Positions 1 to 7,180 of a DNA stretch of 14,974 nucleotides are shown in pieces. The notes beneath the pieces were generated by a model that was not told where the DNA came from, did not search any database, and worked only from the letters and a program-made list of their open reading frames with translations. This DNA is from Coraliomargarita sp. CAG:312. GTDB taxonomy: Bacteria; Verrucomicrobiota; Verrucomicrobiia; Opitutales; Intestinicryptomonadaceae. Each line of letters begins with the position of its first letter. Within the stretch, counting starts at the first letter, position 1. The stretch spans positions 36,349 through 51,322 of the forward strand of contig FR901583.1 in NCBI GenBank assembly GCA_000438015.1, in the 5' to 3' direction. The position numbers and the translations under genes were made by a program.

Positions 1-2
1 CC

Positions 3-2801
3 CCCCTGCCGCAATTTTCATCTTCAATATACGCGGCAGGCAAATCTTCCAAGCTCGGCGGCGAAATATCGGCAAAAGTGGTTTTCAAAAATTCTGCGTC
101 AAACTTAAAAAACGTTTCGCCCGCGCTGGGCTTTTTAGGAAAATGCGGGCTCGATGGCGAAATCGCCATTGAAAAAAAAGCATCTACGGTTTCGGTTTCA
201 AAACTAGATATAACATTTACTGAAAGTTCGGACGCAATTTTGGCGCTATCTTCGTCAAAAGCTTTTTCAATAGACACTCAAGACCTCTCAAAACTCCCCG
301 AAGGGGATTTGGCTGTCGTTTCGCTGGCGGTGCCGGCGCGTTTTGCCGCCGCGTTCGCCGACGGGATTGACATAAGAGGAGACGATATTCGCGGGAAGAT
401 CTCCCTTGCGCGGGGCATGGACAATTCAATTTCTATAAAGACGATTTCCCCAATAGTCCTGTCGTCTTGGAACATAAGCAAAGGAGGGGAATATTTGCTG
501 AAAGACTTCAATGCAAGATTAACCGCCCAAGCGTCGTCAAATTTAAAAGGCAAATACGACATATCCTCAAACGCCGAAATAGCCGACTCCAAAGAGCACG
601 CGCTAAATATATACGCGAATTCAAAAATCGACGCAGACGACATCGACGCCCAAGTTCTGATTAAAGGCTCCCTAAACCCCATAATAAGCCGCGTAAACTC
701 AATATCATCCTTTAATTCCGCAGGCCTGAAAATAGACGCCGAAATAAACGCCCGCAAAACCGGGAACATGGCGACATTAAAAAGCGCAAAAATTGAAATA
801 ACAGAAAATGCTGAAAGAAAAGTCGTAGAAATAACCGACGGAGGAGAAATTTCTTTCGACATGGGCAAAAAGGCTCTCTCAGCCCCCTCAAAAACTTTGA
901 TAAAAATCTCAGCCCCCGATTTTCCTTTTGCCCTGGCAAAACCTTTTGTATCCGGACTCGATGCGCAAAAAGTCTCCATAGAATCGCAACTGGAAATGCC
1001 TGACGCAAACAACTTTAAGGTTTGCGCGGATTTCTCGGCAAAATCTGTATCGTATAAAAAAGACGGAAAGTTTCTCCTAAAGAGCCTCTCCCCCTCGGTA
1101 AAGGCGGACGCAAAATACAATGTCTCAACCGGAGTTATCGAAGCTAAAATTGAGAAGCTAATTCTAAATTCCGGTGTTGATTTTGCTACAGCGGAAGGAT
1201 CAGCAAGCTTTGATGCAGCAAAAAAACATCTAAAAGACGCTTCTTTAAAAGCAAATATTGCCCTGCCACAGCTTCTGGAGCAGCCCGCGCTTCTCAAATT
1301 TGCAAATATTTCAACCGGAACGCTGGAAGTCGACGCCAAAGGTTCGGCAAATTCATGCTCCATATCAGCACAAATACACAATCTAATGCCGCGCGCGTCT
1401 CAAAACGGAAAGCTCGAAAAAGCCGCCATAAATGCCAATGCAAAATTTGACGGGGGGTTCTCAAAAATCTACCTCACAGCAGACCTGTCGGCAAATTCCA
1501 CAAACGGATCCACATCAGCAAAGGCAATCCTGGAGCAAACAGAAGACACAAAACTTGATCTCGATATAAAGAGCGCGGTTTTTGAGGATATTTCTCTGCT
1601 TGCTTCCGCCTTTTCAAATCCCAACGAAAAAGCCGCAACAGCCGTTGCGAACGCAAATTCGGAAAAAGTCGCCGTTGTGCGCCCAAAATCTCTGGAAGCC
1701 GTTTCGCCGGAACAAAATATAATATCCGACGCAAAAGACGAAAAAGCATTTTGGGATATCGGGCGCTGCCTATATGCTAATGTAAAATTGGGAAGACTAT
1801 TAAAAGATGGCGCGGCAATGCTTGAAAATCTGTCAGCAAACGCGGAATGCACTCCGGGCAATTTGGCGTTAAAAGACTTTGTAGGAAAACTTTATTCGGC
1901 GGAATTTTCCGGATCTGCAAACTTGAGCTTCGACAAATCCCGCAAAGCTCCCTATAATCTCGCTAATACCAGAATATCGCTAAAAAATTTGGAATCATCA
2001 AAGCTCTTCGCAGATTCCGAAAAGCCGATGATAACAGGAGAATTTAGCGCACAGCTAGATTTGGAGGGATCGGGAAACAATATGAAACATCTCGGAGCCT
2101 ACCTGCTGGGATCAGCAAGCCTAAGCGGAAGCGGAGGAACACTGAGGCTAATAGACACATCCACCCAGGAAGGCGCGTTAACAAGCATAGCCGGAAGCGC
2201 CATGAGAATAGCGGGAATGTTTCTAAAAGACAAAGCCTATGAAGTTGGCGCTATGGGGGACATAATAGGCTATTTTGGAAACCTTAAGTACAACGGAGCC
2301 GAAATAAAGGCCAAACGCAATCCGGAAACTCTGGCCATTGAACTTTCCGCAGCCGAAGTAAAAACAGAAGCACTTATCCTAGCCGCGACAGGCGGTTCAA
2401 TATCCATGACACCAAACGTCGCAATAAAGGAGCAGCCAATAAATATTCCGATAAGCATAAAAGTCGCCGACGGCTCGGTGAGAAAGATGTTCCAAAAGCT
2501 AAATTTCGGATCCGCAGAAACCGACACGAAAGGCTTTTTCAACGGCCCGTCTTTTACCGTGACAGGAACAATAGGCGCGCCAAAGACATCCCTTAGAGAC
2601 GTTCTCTTATCCGCAGAAAAATCATCCCAAGACGCGAAAATCAAAGCCGCCCAAGACGCTCAAACTTCCGAAAGCCCCGCCCAACAGGCGGTAAAATCTT
2701 CCGTGCCGGACAAGACCCCGGATAAATCCTCGTCAGCCGGGAGAAAATCCTCGTCCTCGCCTCTGCGCAGCCTAATAAGATCCTTGAGGAAAGACAACTA
2801 G
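3..2801 (+). CDS. AsmA-like envelope protein, 3' part (N-terminus outside window)
   Basis: The frame is open from base 3 to the TAG ending at 2801, so this is the C-terminal roughly 930 residues of a larger protein. The GTG at 78 has no ribosome binding site and is not needed as a start. The visible protein is long, repetitive and beta-rich, with alternating polar and hydrophobic residues and many Ala, Ser, Lys and Asn, as in AsmA/TamB-type proteins that bridge the periplasm. The most conserved-looking part is encoded at about 2080-2480. It has a Gly/Ser-rich turn followed by the motif GTLRLIDTS, then NLKYNGAEIKAKR, matching the AsmA-like C-terminal domain. A low-complexity Ser/Lys/Ala tail follows, ending in a basic stretch (RSLIRSLRK). 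Members of this family are usually anchored in the inner membrane by one N-terminal helix and act in outer-membrane lipid or protein homeostasis; that helix would lie upstream of the window. panB starts 8 bases downstream, so co-transcription is likely. Family assignment is fairly secure; exact role is unknown. Confidence 0.72.
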   Translation, partial: PLPQFSSSIYAAGKSSKLGGEISAKVVFKNSASNLKNVSPALGFLGKCGLDGEIAIEKKASTVSVSKLDITFTESSDAILALSSSKAFSIDTQDLSKLPEGDLAVVSLAVPARFAAAFADGIDIRGDDIRGKISLARGMDNSISIKTISPIVLSSWNISKGGEYLLKDFNARLTAQASSNLKGKYDISSNAEIADSKEHALNIYANSKIDADDIDAQVLIKGSLNPIISRVNSISSFNSAGLKIDAEINARKTGNMATLKSAKIEITENAERKVVEITDGGEISFDMGKKALSAPSKTLIKISAPDFPFALAKPFVSGLDAQKVSIESQLEMPDANNFKVCADFSAKSVSYKKDGKFLLKSLSPSVKADAKYNVSTGVIEAKIEKLILNSGVDFATAEGSASFDAAKKHLKDASLKANIALPQLLEQPALLKFANISTGTLEVDAKGSANSCSISAQIHNLMPRASQNGKLEKAAINANAKFDGGFSKIYLTADLSANSTNGSTSAKAILEQTEDTKLDLDIKSAVFEDISLLASAFSNPNEKAATAVANANSEKVAVVRPKSLEAVSPEQNIISDAKDEKAFWDIGRCLYANVKLGRLLKDGAAMLENLSANAECTPGNLALKDFVGKLYSAEFSGSANLSFDKSRKAPYNLANTRISLKNLESSKLFADSEKPMITGEFSAQLDLEGSGNNMKHLGAYLLGSASLSGSGGTLRLIDTSTQEGALTSIAGSAMRIAGMFLKDKAYEVGAMGDIIGYFGNLKYNGAEIKAKRNPETLAIELSAAEVKTEALILAATGGSISMTPNVAIKEQPINIPISIKVADGSVRKMFQKLNFGSAETDTKGFFNGPSFTVTGTIGAPKTSLRDVLLSAEKSSQDAKIKAAQDAQTSESPAQQAVKSSVPDKTPDKSSSAGRKSSSSPLRSLIRSLRKDN

Positions 2802-2809
2802 ATAAAAAA

Positions 2810-3589
2810 ATGAAAAAGAGCATAAAAACCATATTTAAGAAAAAAGGCGTCGAAAAAATAACTATGATAACTGCCTACGACGCGCTTTTTGCAAGCCTCG
2901 CAAACGAAGCCGACATAGATATTATACTCATAGGAGATTCAGTAGGCAATACGGTGCTTGGCTATGAATCGACTGTCCCGGTGACCATCGACGATATGGT
3001 TCACCATACGGCGGCTGTCGCGCGCGCAAAACCGGACTCGCTTATTTTATCGGACGTTCCCTTCGGAACAGCGCACTTCGGGTTTGATAAAGTTTTGCAC
3101 GACTGCCGCAGGCTCGTGCAAGAAGGCGGAGCTGAAGCTGTAAAAATAGAGGGCGGGAAAGCAATGTCCGAAACAGTGTCAAAATTAGTGTCCTCAGGAA
3201 TAGCGGTAATGGGGCATATAGGATTGGAGCCCCAACAGTTCTTAAGGCTGGGAGGATACAGGAAATTCGGCAAAACCGATGAAGAACGCGCATCTATTAT
3301 AGAAGACGCAAAAGCGCTTGAAGCCGCAGGAGCTTTCGCGCTGCTCTTGGAAATGACAGACGCAAAAACGGCAAAACTCGTGACGGAATCTGTATCGATT
3401 CCGACAATAGGAATCGGTTCTGGAGCTGATTGCGACGGACAGGTTCTCGTATGCGCCGACATCTTGGGACTTACGGAACGCGCGCCTTCATTTGCGAAAA
3501 AATACGCAAACCTGCGCGACGAAATAATATCCGCGTACAAAACATACGCAAACGATGTCAAATCCGGGAAATATCCCGAAGATAAATAA
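2810..3589 (+). CDS. panB: 3-methyl-2-oxobutanoate hydroxymethyltransferase (PanB)
   Basis: PanB makes ketopantoate from 2-oxoisovalerate and 5,10-methylene-tetrahydrofolate, the first committed step to pantothenate and CoA, in the cytoplasm. The 259-residue length is normal for this (beta/alpha)8-barrel family. Visible landmarks are MITAYD (19-24), the metal-binding Asp43 in IGDSVGN, Asp82 in LSDVPFGT, the Lys112/Glu114 pair in VKIEGG, GHIGLEPQ (135-142), the catalytic Glu181 in LLLEM, and the C-terminal IPTIGIGSG and CDGQVLV segments. All expected metal and catalytic residues are present, so the enzyme should be active. The start ATG at 2810 is preceded by an A-rich stretch and no clear Shine-Dalgarno sequence. 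It sits 8 bases after the AsmA-like gene and 2 bases before the SET-domain gene, so it is probably mid-operon. panC and panD are not in the window. Confidence 0.96.
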   Translation: MKKSIKTIFKKKGVEKITMITAYDALFASLANEADIDIILIGDSVGNTVLGYESTVPVTIDDMVHHTAAVARAKPDSLILSDVPFGTAHFGFDKVLHDCRRLVQEGGAEAVKIEGGKAMSETVSKLVSSGIAVMGHIGLEPQQFLRLGGYRKFGKTDEERASIIEDAKALEAAGAFALLLEMTDAKTAKLVTESVSIPTIGIGSGADCDGQVLVCADILGLTERAPSFAKKYANLRDEIISAYKTYANDVKSGKYPEDK

Positions 3590-3591
3590 GA

Positions 3592-4089
3592 ATGCCTAAA
3601 GAAGCAAAAAAATACGTTGTTGGCAAGTCGAAGATTCACGGCAACGGAGTGTTCGCCGCCTGCGACATAAAGGAAGGCGAGCGCATAATAGAATACTTGG
3701 GCGAAAAAATTTCCAAAGAGGAATCCAACCGCCGCGGTTTGGAGAATGAAGAACGCGCAAAAGCCACCGGATCGGGAGCAGTGTACATTTTTGAATTGGA
3801 TGACAAATGGGATATAGACGGCAATTTCGAATACAACGACGCCCGTTTTATAAACCACGCCTGCCGAACAAACTGCGAAGCCGTAAGCGAAGACGGGGCA
3901 ATCTGGATTTACGCAACGCGCGATATAAAAGCCGGTGAAGAACTTTTATATAATTATGGATACGCGCTTGAACACTTTTTGGACCATCCGTGCCATTGCG
4001 GATTTCCCGAATGTGTCGGTTATATAGTGGCAGTTGAAGACAGAAAGAAACTGCGCAAAATGCTGCGTGGGCGGCGCCCTAAAAAATAG
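3592..4089 (+). CDS. SET-domain protein, putative lysine methyltransferase
   Basis: This 165-residue protein is almost entirely a SET domain with a post-SET motif. SET enzymes transfer a methyl group from S-adenosylmethionine to lysine side chains. Landmarks are KIHGNGVFA (14-22), the EYLGE strand (34-38), RFINHACRTNC (85-95, the NHxCxxN motif that binds AdoMet and forms the pseudoknot), EELLYNYG (116-123, with the catalytic-type Tyr), and a post-SET CxCxxxxC at Cys134, Cys136 and Cys141. Together with Cys95 these can bind one zinc. The last 17 residues are strongly basic (KKLRKMLRGRRPKK), which may help bind nucleic acid or a ribosomal or DNA-bound protein. There is no signal peptide, so it acts in the cytoplasm. 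It starts 2 bases after panB and is probably translated with it. Bacterial SET proteins are patchily distributed and thought to come by transfer or ancient sharing; known bacterial substrates include histone-like and secreted effector targets. The substrate here cannot be told. Confidence 0.9.
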   Translation: MPKEAKKYVVGKSKIHGNGVFAACDIKEGERIIEYLGEKISKEESNRRGLENEERAKATGSGAVYIFELDDKWDIDGNFEYNDARFINHACRTNCEAVSEDGAIWIYATRDIKAGEELLYNYGYALEHFLDHPCHCGFPECVGYIVAVEDRKKLRKMLRGRRPKK

Positions 4090-4146
4090 ATGGACACCTT
4101 GCGAAAAATTCGTATCATGATTCGCCATTGTTATCGGGGGATTTAA

Positions 4147-4169
4147 AGAAACGGTTTTTCTGTTTTTTT
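4147..4169 (+). terminator. Weak possible intrinsic terminator after the SET-domain gene
   Basis: A 5-base-pair stem (AGAAA at 4147-4151, TTTCT at 4157-4161) with a 5-base loop is followed one base later by seven T. The stem is short and AT-rich, so termination would be weak. It lies 57 bases after the SET-domain stop and 38 bases before the lipoprotein start, where a transcript end would be expected. The remaining sequence of this 118-base gap shows no convincing promoter. Confidence 0.3.
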
Positions 4170-4207
4170 CCTTTAGCATTTTAACACGCTAACCCAAAAG
4201 AATAATT

Positions 4208-6742
4208 ATGAAGACTCTTTATGTATCCGCATTGGCGGCGGCTTCAATTGTGCTTTCAAGCTGCGCGCATGAAAACTCCAAAGAAAGCGCAAAATCCCTG
4301 CCGGCAGAATCTTCCCAAGCGAAAGCTTCAATAGATACAGACAAGCCCTGCATTTCCGGAGTATATCCGCACCTTGCCATGTGGAATAGCGAGGGGGAAT
4401 GCGGGACTGGCGCTGTCGTTCCTTGGGCTGGAAAACTTTGGGCTGTGACATACGGACCGCATTGCGTATTTAATTCCGACGACAAACTATATGAAATAGA
4501 TAAGAACTTAAATGTCACCGTCCGCAAAGAAAGCCTAGGCGGAACGCATGCAAACAGAATGATCCACAAAGAGTCAAACCAGTTGGTTATAGGATGCTAC
4601 TTTGTCGACTCAAACGGCAATGTAAGGGCAATAGCCCGGGAAAAAATGCCTGGAAGATTTACCGGAAACGCCCGCTCTCTTTCGGACCCTAAAAACAAAG
4701 TCTATTTTGCCACAATGGAAGAAGGACTTTACGAAGTCGATGTAAACACTTTGGATGTTGTGGAAATAATCCGCGACGGCAACCTAAAGCCCCATCCCCA
4801 AAAAACGGATTCAAGCGGTGCAGAAATAAAACAGCCTGAAATTTCAAAACTGCACGGATACCACGGCAAAGGATTATGTTCCGGATTCGGGAAGCTTTTT
4901 TACGCTAACAACGGAGTACACCACAAAGATGTCGACAAAGACCCCACCCTTCCGTCCGGAGCTCTCGGAGAATGGAAGCCCGGAGATTCGGACTGGACTC
5001 CGGTTAGAATCAACCAATTTACTGAAATTACATGCCGCGACGGAATATACGGCAATTTAAACCCCGATAAAAACGCGCTTTGGTCAATAGGGTTTGACGC
5101 TAAATCCATAATATTAATGGTATGCCAAGACGGGAAATGGCATTCAATGCGCCTTCCCAAATCCAGCCACTCCTACGACGGCTCGCATGGGTGGAATACC
5201 GAATGGCCGCGCATACGCGACATAGGCTCGAAAGACTACCTAATGACAATGCACGGCGCTTTCTGGGATTTTCCGCCGTCCTTTTCCGCAAGCAATGCCA
5301 AGGGAATCCGAATGCGCTCAAACTACCTGAAAGTCGTTGGCGACTTCTGCAAATGGCAGAATAAAATCGTGCTTGCATGCGACGATTCAGCAAATAAGGA
5401 ATTTCTGAATAAGAGGGACTTGAAATCCGAAAAAGTCTCGCCCGCCCAATCAAACTCAAACCTCGTATTTATGGACGAATCTGAGATTGAAACGCGCGGC
5501 CCGGCAATAGGGCGCGGAAGCGTATTTTTGCGCGAAGACGTAAAGGCCGAAACCGCGAGCGACCCCATGCTTGTGGGAGGCTTTGAAAGCTGCATTCTTG
5601 CGTTGTCACACTCCACAAACTATCCTGTCCCCGTAGAAATTCAGACGGGAAATGGAGACGGGAAATTCTCCGCCTATAAAACTTTAGAATTGGACGCAAA
5701 CTCCCCGCAATTCGTCGATATCTCCGGCGCGCGTGCCGAATGGGTAAGAATAATACCCCGCAAAGACGTTAAAAATTTTACAGCGCATTTCGATATGTCA
5801 AATCCGGACAAGCGTTCCAGAACTCCAGACAAAATATTCGACGGAATAGGAACCGACAAAGAAAACTCCGCAACTGCCGCTCTTTTGTGGGGAATGGGAG
5901 GCGGAACAAGAAAGCTGGCTGTTATACCCTACAAACTCGGCGCCAACGCAAACGCAGAACAAATAGGCGCATACACGCTCAATTGGAAAATGGAACTCGC
6001 TCCGGAAAAAATGCCAAAAAATGAAAAGCGCGCCAAAGAAACCGCATACGAGCCAAAATCCATATCATATGACGGAAATTCGGTTCTCATAATAGAGGAC
6101 GGCAAACGCTACCGGCTTCCAATAAACAAGCCTTTCCCCATAAAAAATGCATTCGGGAGCCCTCGCGTGGCGCGCGAAGTGGCAACAGAACGCGACCTTT
6201 TAAATTGCGGTGGAACTTTCTACGAGCTGCCCGCTAAAAATGCGCAGGGAATGGCTAAAGTGCGTCCGATAGCATCTCATAACCTCGACGTATTTGACTT
6301 CTGCTCATACCGCGGATTGATGCTGATAAGCGGAATGAAATCCAGCGCAGTGGACATGAAAAGCCCACACATAATCGTATCGCAAGACAAGAAGTTCGCC
6401 CTGTGGGCGGGAATAATAGATGATCTATGGAAACTCGGCAAGCCTGTCGGCGAAGGAAACGTTTGGCAGCGAAAAGACGTATCCAAAGGGGAATTATCTG
6501 ATCCGTTCCTTCTGACTGCATATGATAAAAAATCCGTCGAAATAAAATCAGACGAAGATATTTCAATAACCCTTGAAATAGATGTTGACGGAACAGGGCT
6601 TTGGCTTCCCTACCAAACTCTGGAGATAAAAGGGGGAAAGACACTCTCAAAATCCTTTGGTGAAACCTTTAGAGGATATTGGGTAAGGGCAAAAGCATTA
6701 AACGACGCATCAAACGTGTCGGTTAAATTTATTTACGAATAA
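4208..6742 (+). CDS. Large secreted lipoprotein of unknown function with an internal duplication
   Basis: The 844-residue product begins with a lipoprotein signal: a short basic start, a hydrophobic stretch and the lipobox LSSC with Cys19, then a Ser/Lys/Glu-rich linker to about residue 48. It should therefore be lipid-anchored in the periplasm or on the outer membrane. Residues 50-350 contain repeated strand-like segments rich in Trp, Tyr and Gly (for example VPWAGKLWAVTYG, GGTHANRMIHKESNQL, VYFATMEEGLYEVD), which suggests a beta-propeller-like fold; this is inferred from pattern only. Residues about 349-530 and 668-844 are diverged copies of one another: both contain GxFxxxP, DFC, GxVxxRxDV, SDPxL, VEI, YxTLE and WVR in the same order. 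The start is the ATG that gives the signal peptide; no strong Shine-Dalgarno is present. A strong terminator follows 25 bases after the stop. I do not recognise a catalytic motif. Carbohydrate or surface-polymer binding or degradation is one possibility, but the sequence does not prove it. Confidence 0.88.
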   Translation: MKTLYVSALAAASIVLSSCAHENSKESAKSLPAESSQAKASIDTDKPCISGVYPHLAMWNSEGECGTGAVVPWAGKLWAVTYGPHCVFNSDDKLYEIDKNLNVTVRKESLGGTHANRMIHKESNQLVIGCYFVDSNGNVRAIAREKMPGRFTGNARSLSDPKNKVYFATMEEGLYEVDVNTLDVVEIIRDGNLKPHPQKTDSSGAEIKQPEISKLHGYHGKGLCSGFGKLFYANNGVHHKDVDKDPTLPSGALGEWKPGDSDWTPVRINQFTEITCRDGIYGNLNPDKNALWSIGFDAKSIILMVCQDGKWHSMRLPKSSHSYDGSHGWNTEWPRIRDIGSKDYLMTMHGAFWDFPPSFSASNAKGIRMRSNYLKVVGDFCKWQNKIVLACDDSANKEFLNKRDLKSEKVSPAQSNSNLVFMDESEIETRGPAIGRGSVFLREDVKAETASDPMLVGGFESCILALSHSTNYPVPVEIQTGNGDGKFSAYKTLELDANSPQFVDISGARAEWVRIIPRKDVKNFTAHFDMSNPDKRSRTPDKIFDGIGTDKENSATAALLWGMGGGTRKLAVIPYKLGANANAEQIGAYTLNWKMELAPEKMPKNEKRAKETAYEPKSISYDGNSVLIIEDGKRYRLPINKPFPIKNAFGSPRVAREVATERDLLNCGGTFYELPAKNAQGMAKVRPIASHNLDVFDFCSYRGLMLISGMKSSAVDMKSPHIIVSQDKKFALWAGIIDDLWKLGKPVGEGNVWQRKDVSKGELSDPFLLTAYDKKSVEIKSDEDISITLEIDVDGTGLWLPYQTLEIKGGKTLSKSFGETFRGYWVRAKALNDASNVSVKFIYE

Positions 6743-6767
6743 ATATGCTTTAAATTCCTTGAAGCAA

Positions 6768-6800
6768 AGAGGATTGCCGCCGGCAATCCTCTATTTTTTT
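6768..6800 (+). terminator. Strong intrinsic terminator of the lipoprotein gene
   Basis: Arms 6768-6779 and 6781-6792 are exact reverse complements over 12 bases, giving a long GC-containing stem around a single central base (the loop will open a few pairs). One A and seven T follow at 6793-6800. It begins 26 bases after the lipoprotein stop. On the opposite strand only three T follow the stem, so termination from the right would be weaker, though the stem could still act on converging transcripts. Confidence 0.9.
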
Positions 6801-6817
6801 GCAGAACGCGTAGAAAA

Positions 6818-6997
6818 TTATCCCGCGCAAATAACGCGCATAGGCAATCCGGCAACGTACACGGATTTCCTAAGAACATATACATTATAAAAATCTATTC
6901 CGCGCCCCAAAGATGTTTCTTCATCCATAGCAAAAATCTGCGCCGAAACTGCGTATCTCCATGCGCGGCGAAATCTGAGCACAAACATGCGCGCCAT
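6818..6997 (-). CDS. Possible small protein of 59 residues, unknown function
   Basis: An ATG at 6997 opens a frame of 59 codons ending in TAA at 6818. A GGAG lies 6 bases before the ATG on the minus strand, a better ribosome binding site than most other genes here have. The predicted product starts with a basic stretch (LRFRRAWRYAVS), followed by a mixed region with acidic DEET and an aromatic-rich part (DFYNVYVLRKSVYVAG). There is no membrane segment, no signal peptide, no Cys pair and no family I recognise. A different minus-strand frame just upstream also reads open for about 50 codons (to about 7090), so this could instead be the end of a decayed, frameshifted gene. It lies downstream of pta on the same strand and faces the lipoprotein terminator. 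It may also be a chance open frame; conservation in relatives would decide. Confidence 0.35.
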   Translation of the reverse strand: MARMFVLRFRRAWRYAVSAQIFAMDEETSLGRGIDFYNVYVLRKSVYVAGLPMRVICAG

Positions 6998-7116
6998 TTA
7001 CAACTCCACGCAATATAGTAAACAAGACAACCAGCATTTCCACCGGCGAATATACAAACTGCCTCGGCGCCTGCAAAGCCCTCTTCCCATGCAATGTTGT
7101 AATGCGCTAAAGCTCA

Positions 7117-7148
7117 ATTTCCCGCAATAGACGCGCCTCGCGGGAAAT
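7117..7148. repeat. Inverted repeat (9-base arms, 14-base loop) downstream of pta
   Basis: ATTTCCCGC at 7117-7125 and GCGGGAAAT at 7140-7148 are exact reverse complements separated by 14 bases. It could form a stable RNA hairpin in the pta 3' untranslated region, but no T-tract follows on either strand, so it is not a standard intrinsic terminator. It may protect the pta transcript end or simply be chance. Confidence 0.4.
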
Positions 7149-7158
7149 CTCTAACTAT

Positions 7159-7180
7159 CTATAAAAAAGCTATTTTATAG
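7159..7180 (-). repeat. AT-rich inverted repeat over the pta stop codon
   Basis: CTATAAAA (7159-7166) and TTTTATAG (7173-7180) pair over 8 bases with a 6-base loop, and the pta TAA (7175-7177) lies inside the arm. Read on the minus strand there is a run of six T in the second part of the hairpin but no T-tract after it. Function is uncertain; a poor terminator is possible. Confidence 0.25.

Larger units (their letters stand above)
6743..7174. other. Convergent intergenic region of 432 bases
   Basis: This gap lies between the plus-strand lipoprotein and the minus-strand pta. From left to right it holds a strong terminator (6768-6800), a possible 59-codon minus-strand gene (6818-6997), about 120 bases in which I see no supported feature, an inverted repeat with 9-base-pair arms (7117-7148), and an AT-rich inverted repeat overlapping the pta stop (7159-7180). 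No RNA gene or mobile-element end is apparent. Confidence 0.7.

Noticed and set aside
278..1381. Long minus-strand open frame (367 codons) opposite the AsmA-like gene
   Set aside because: It is a shadow of the codon bias on the coding strand; the product has no domain pattern and there is no ribosome binding site, while the plus-strand frame reads through as one AsmA-like protein.
3001..3858. Minus-strand open frame of 285 codons across panB and the SET gene
   Set aside because: Both underlying plus-strand genes have complete family motifs, and the antisense product looks like no known protein.
4104..4130. ATTCG repeats around an ATCATGAT palindrome before the lipoprotein gene
   Set aside because: Short and AT-rich with no matching promoter; too weak to call an operator.
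4090..4146. 18-residue open frame beginning right after the SET-gene stop
   Set aside because: Too short, no ribosome binding site, and a basic random-looking product; expected by chance.
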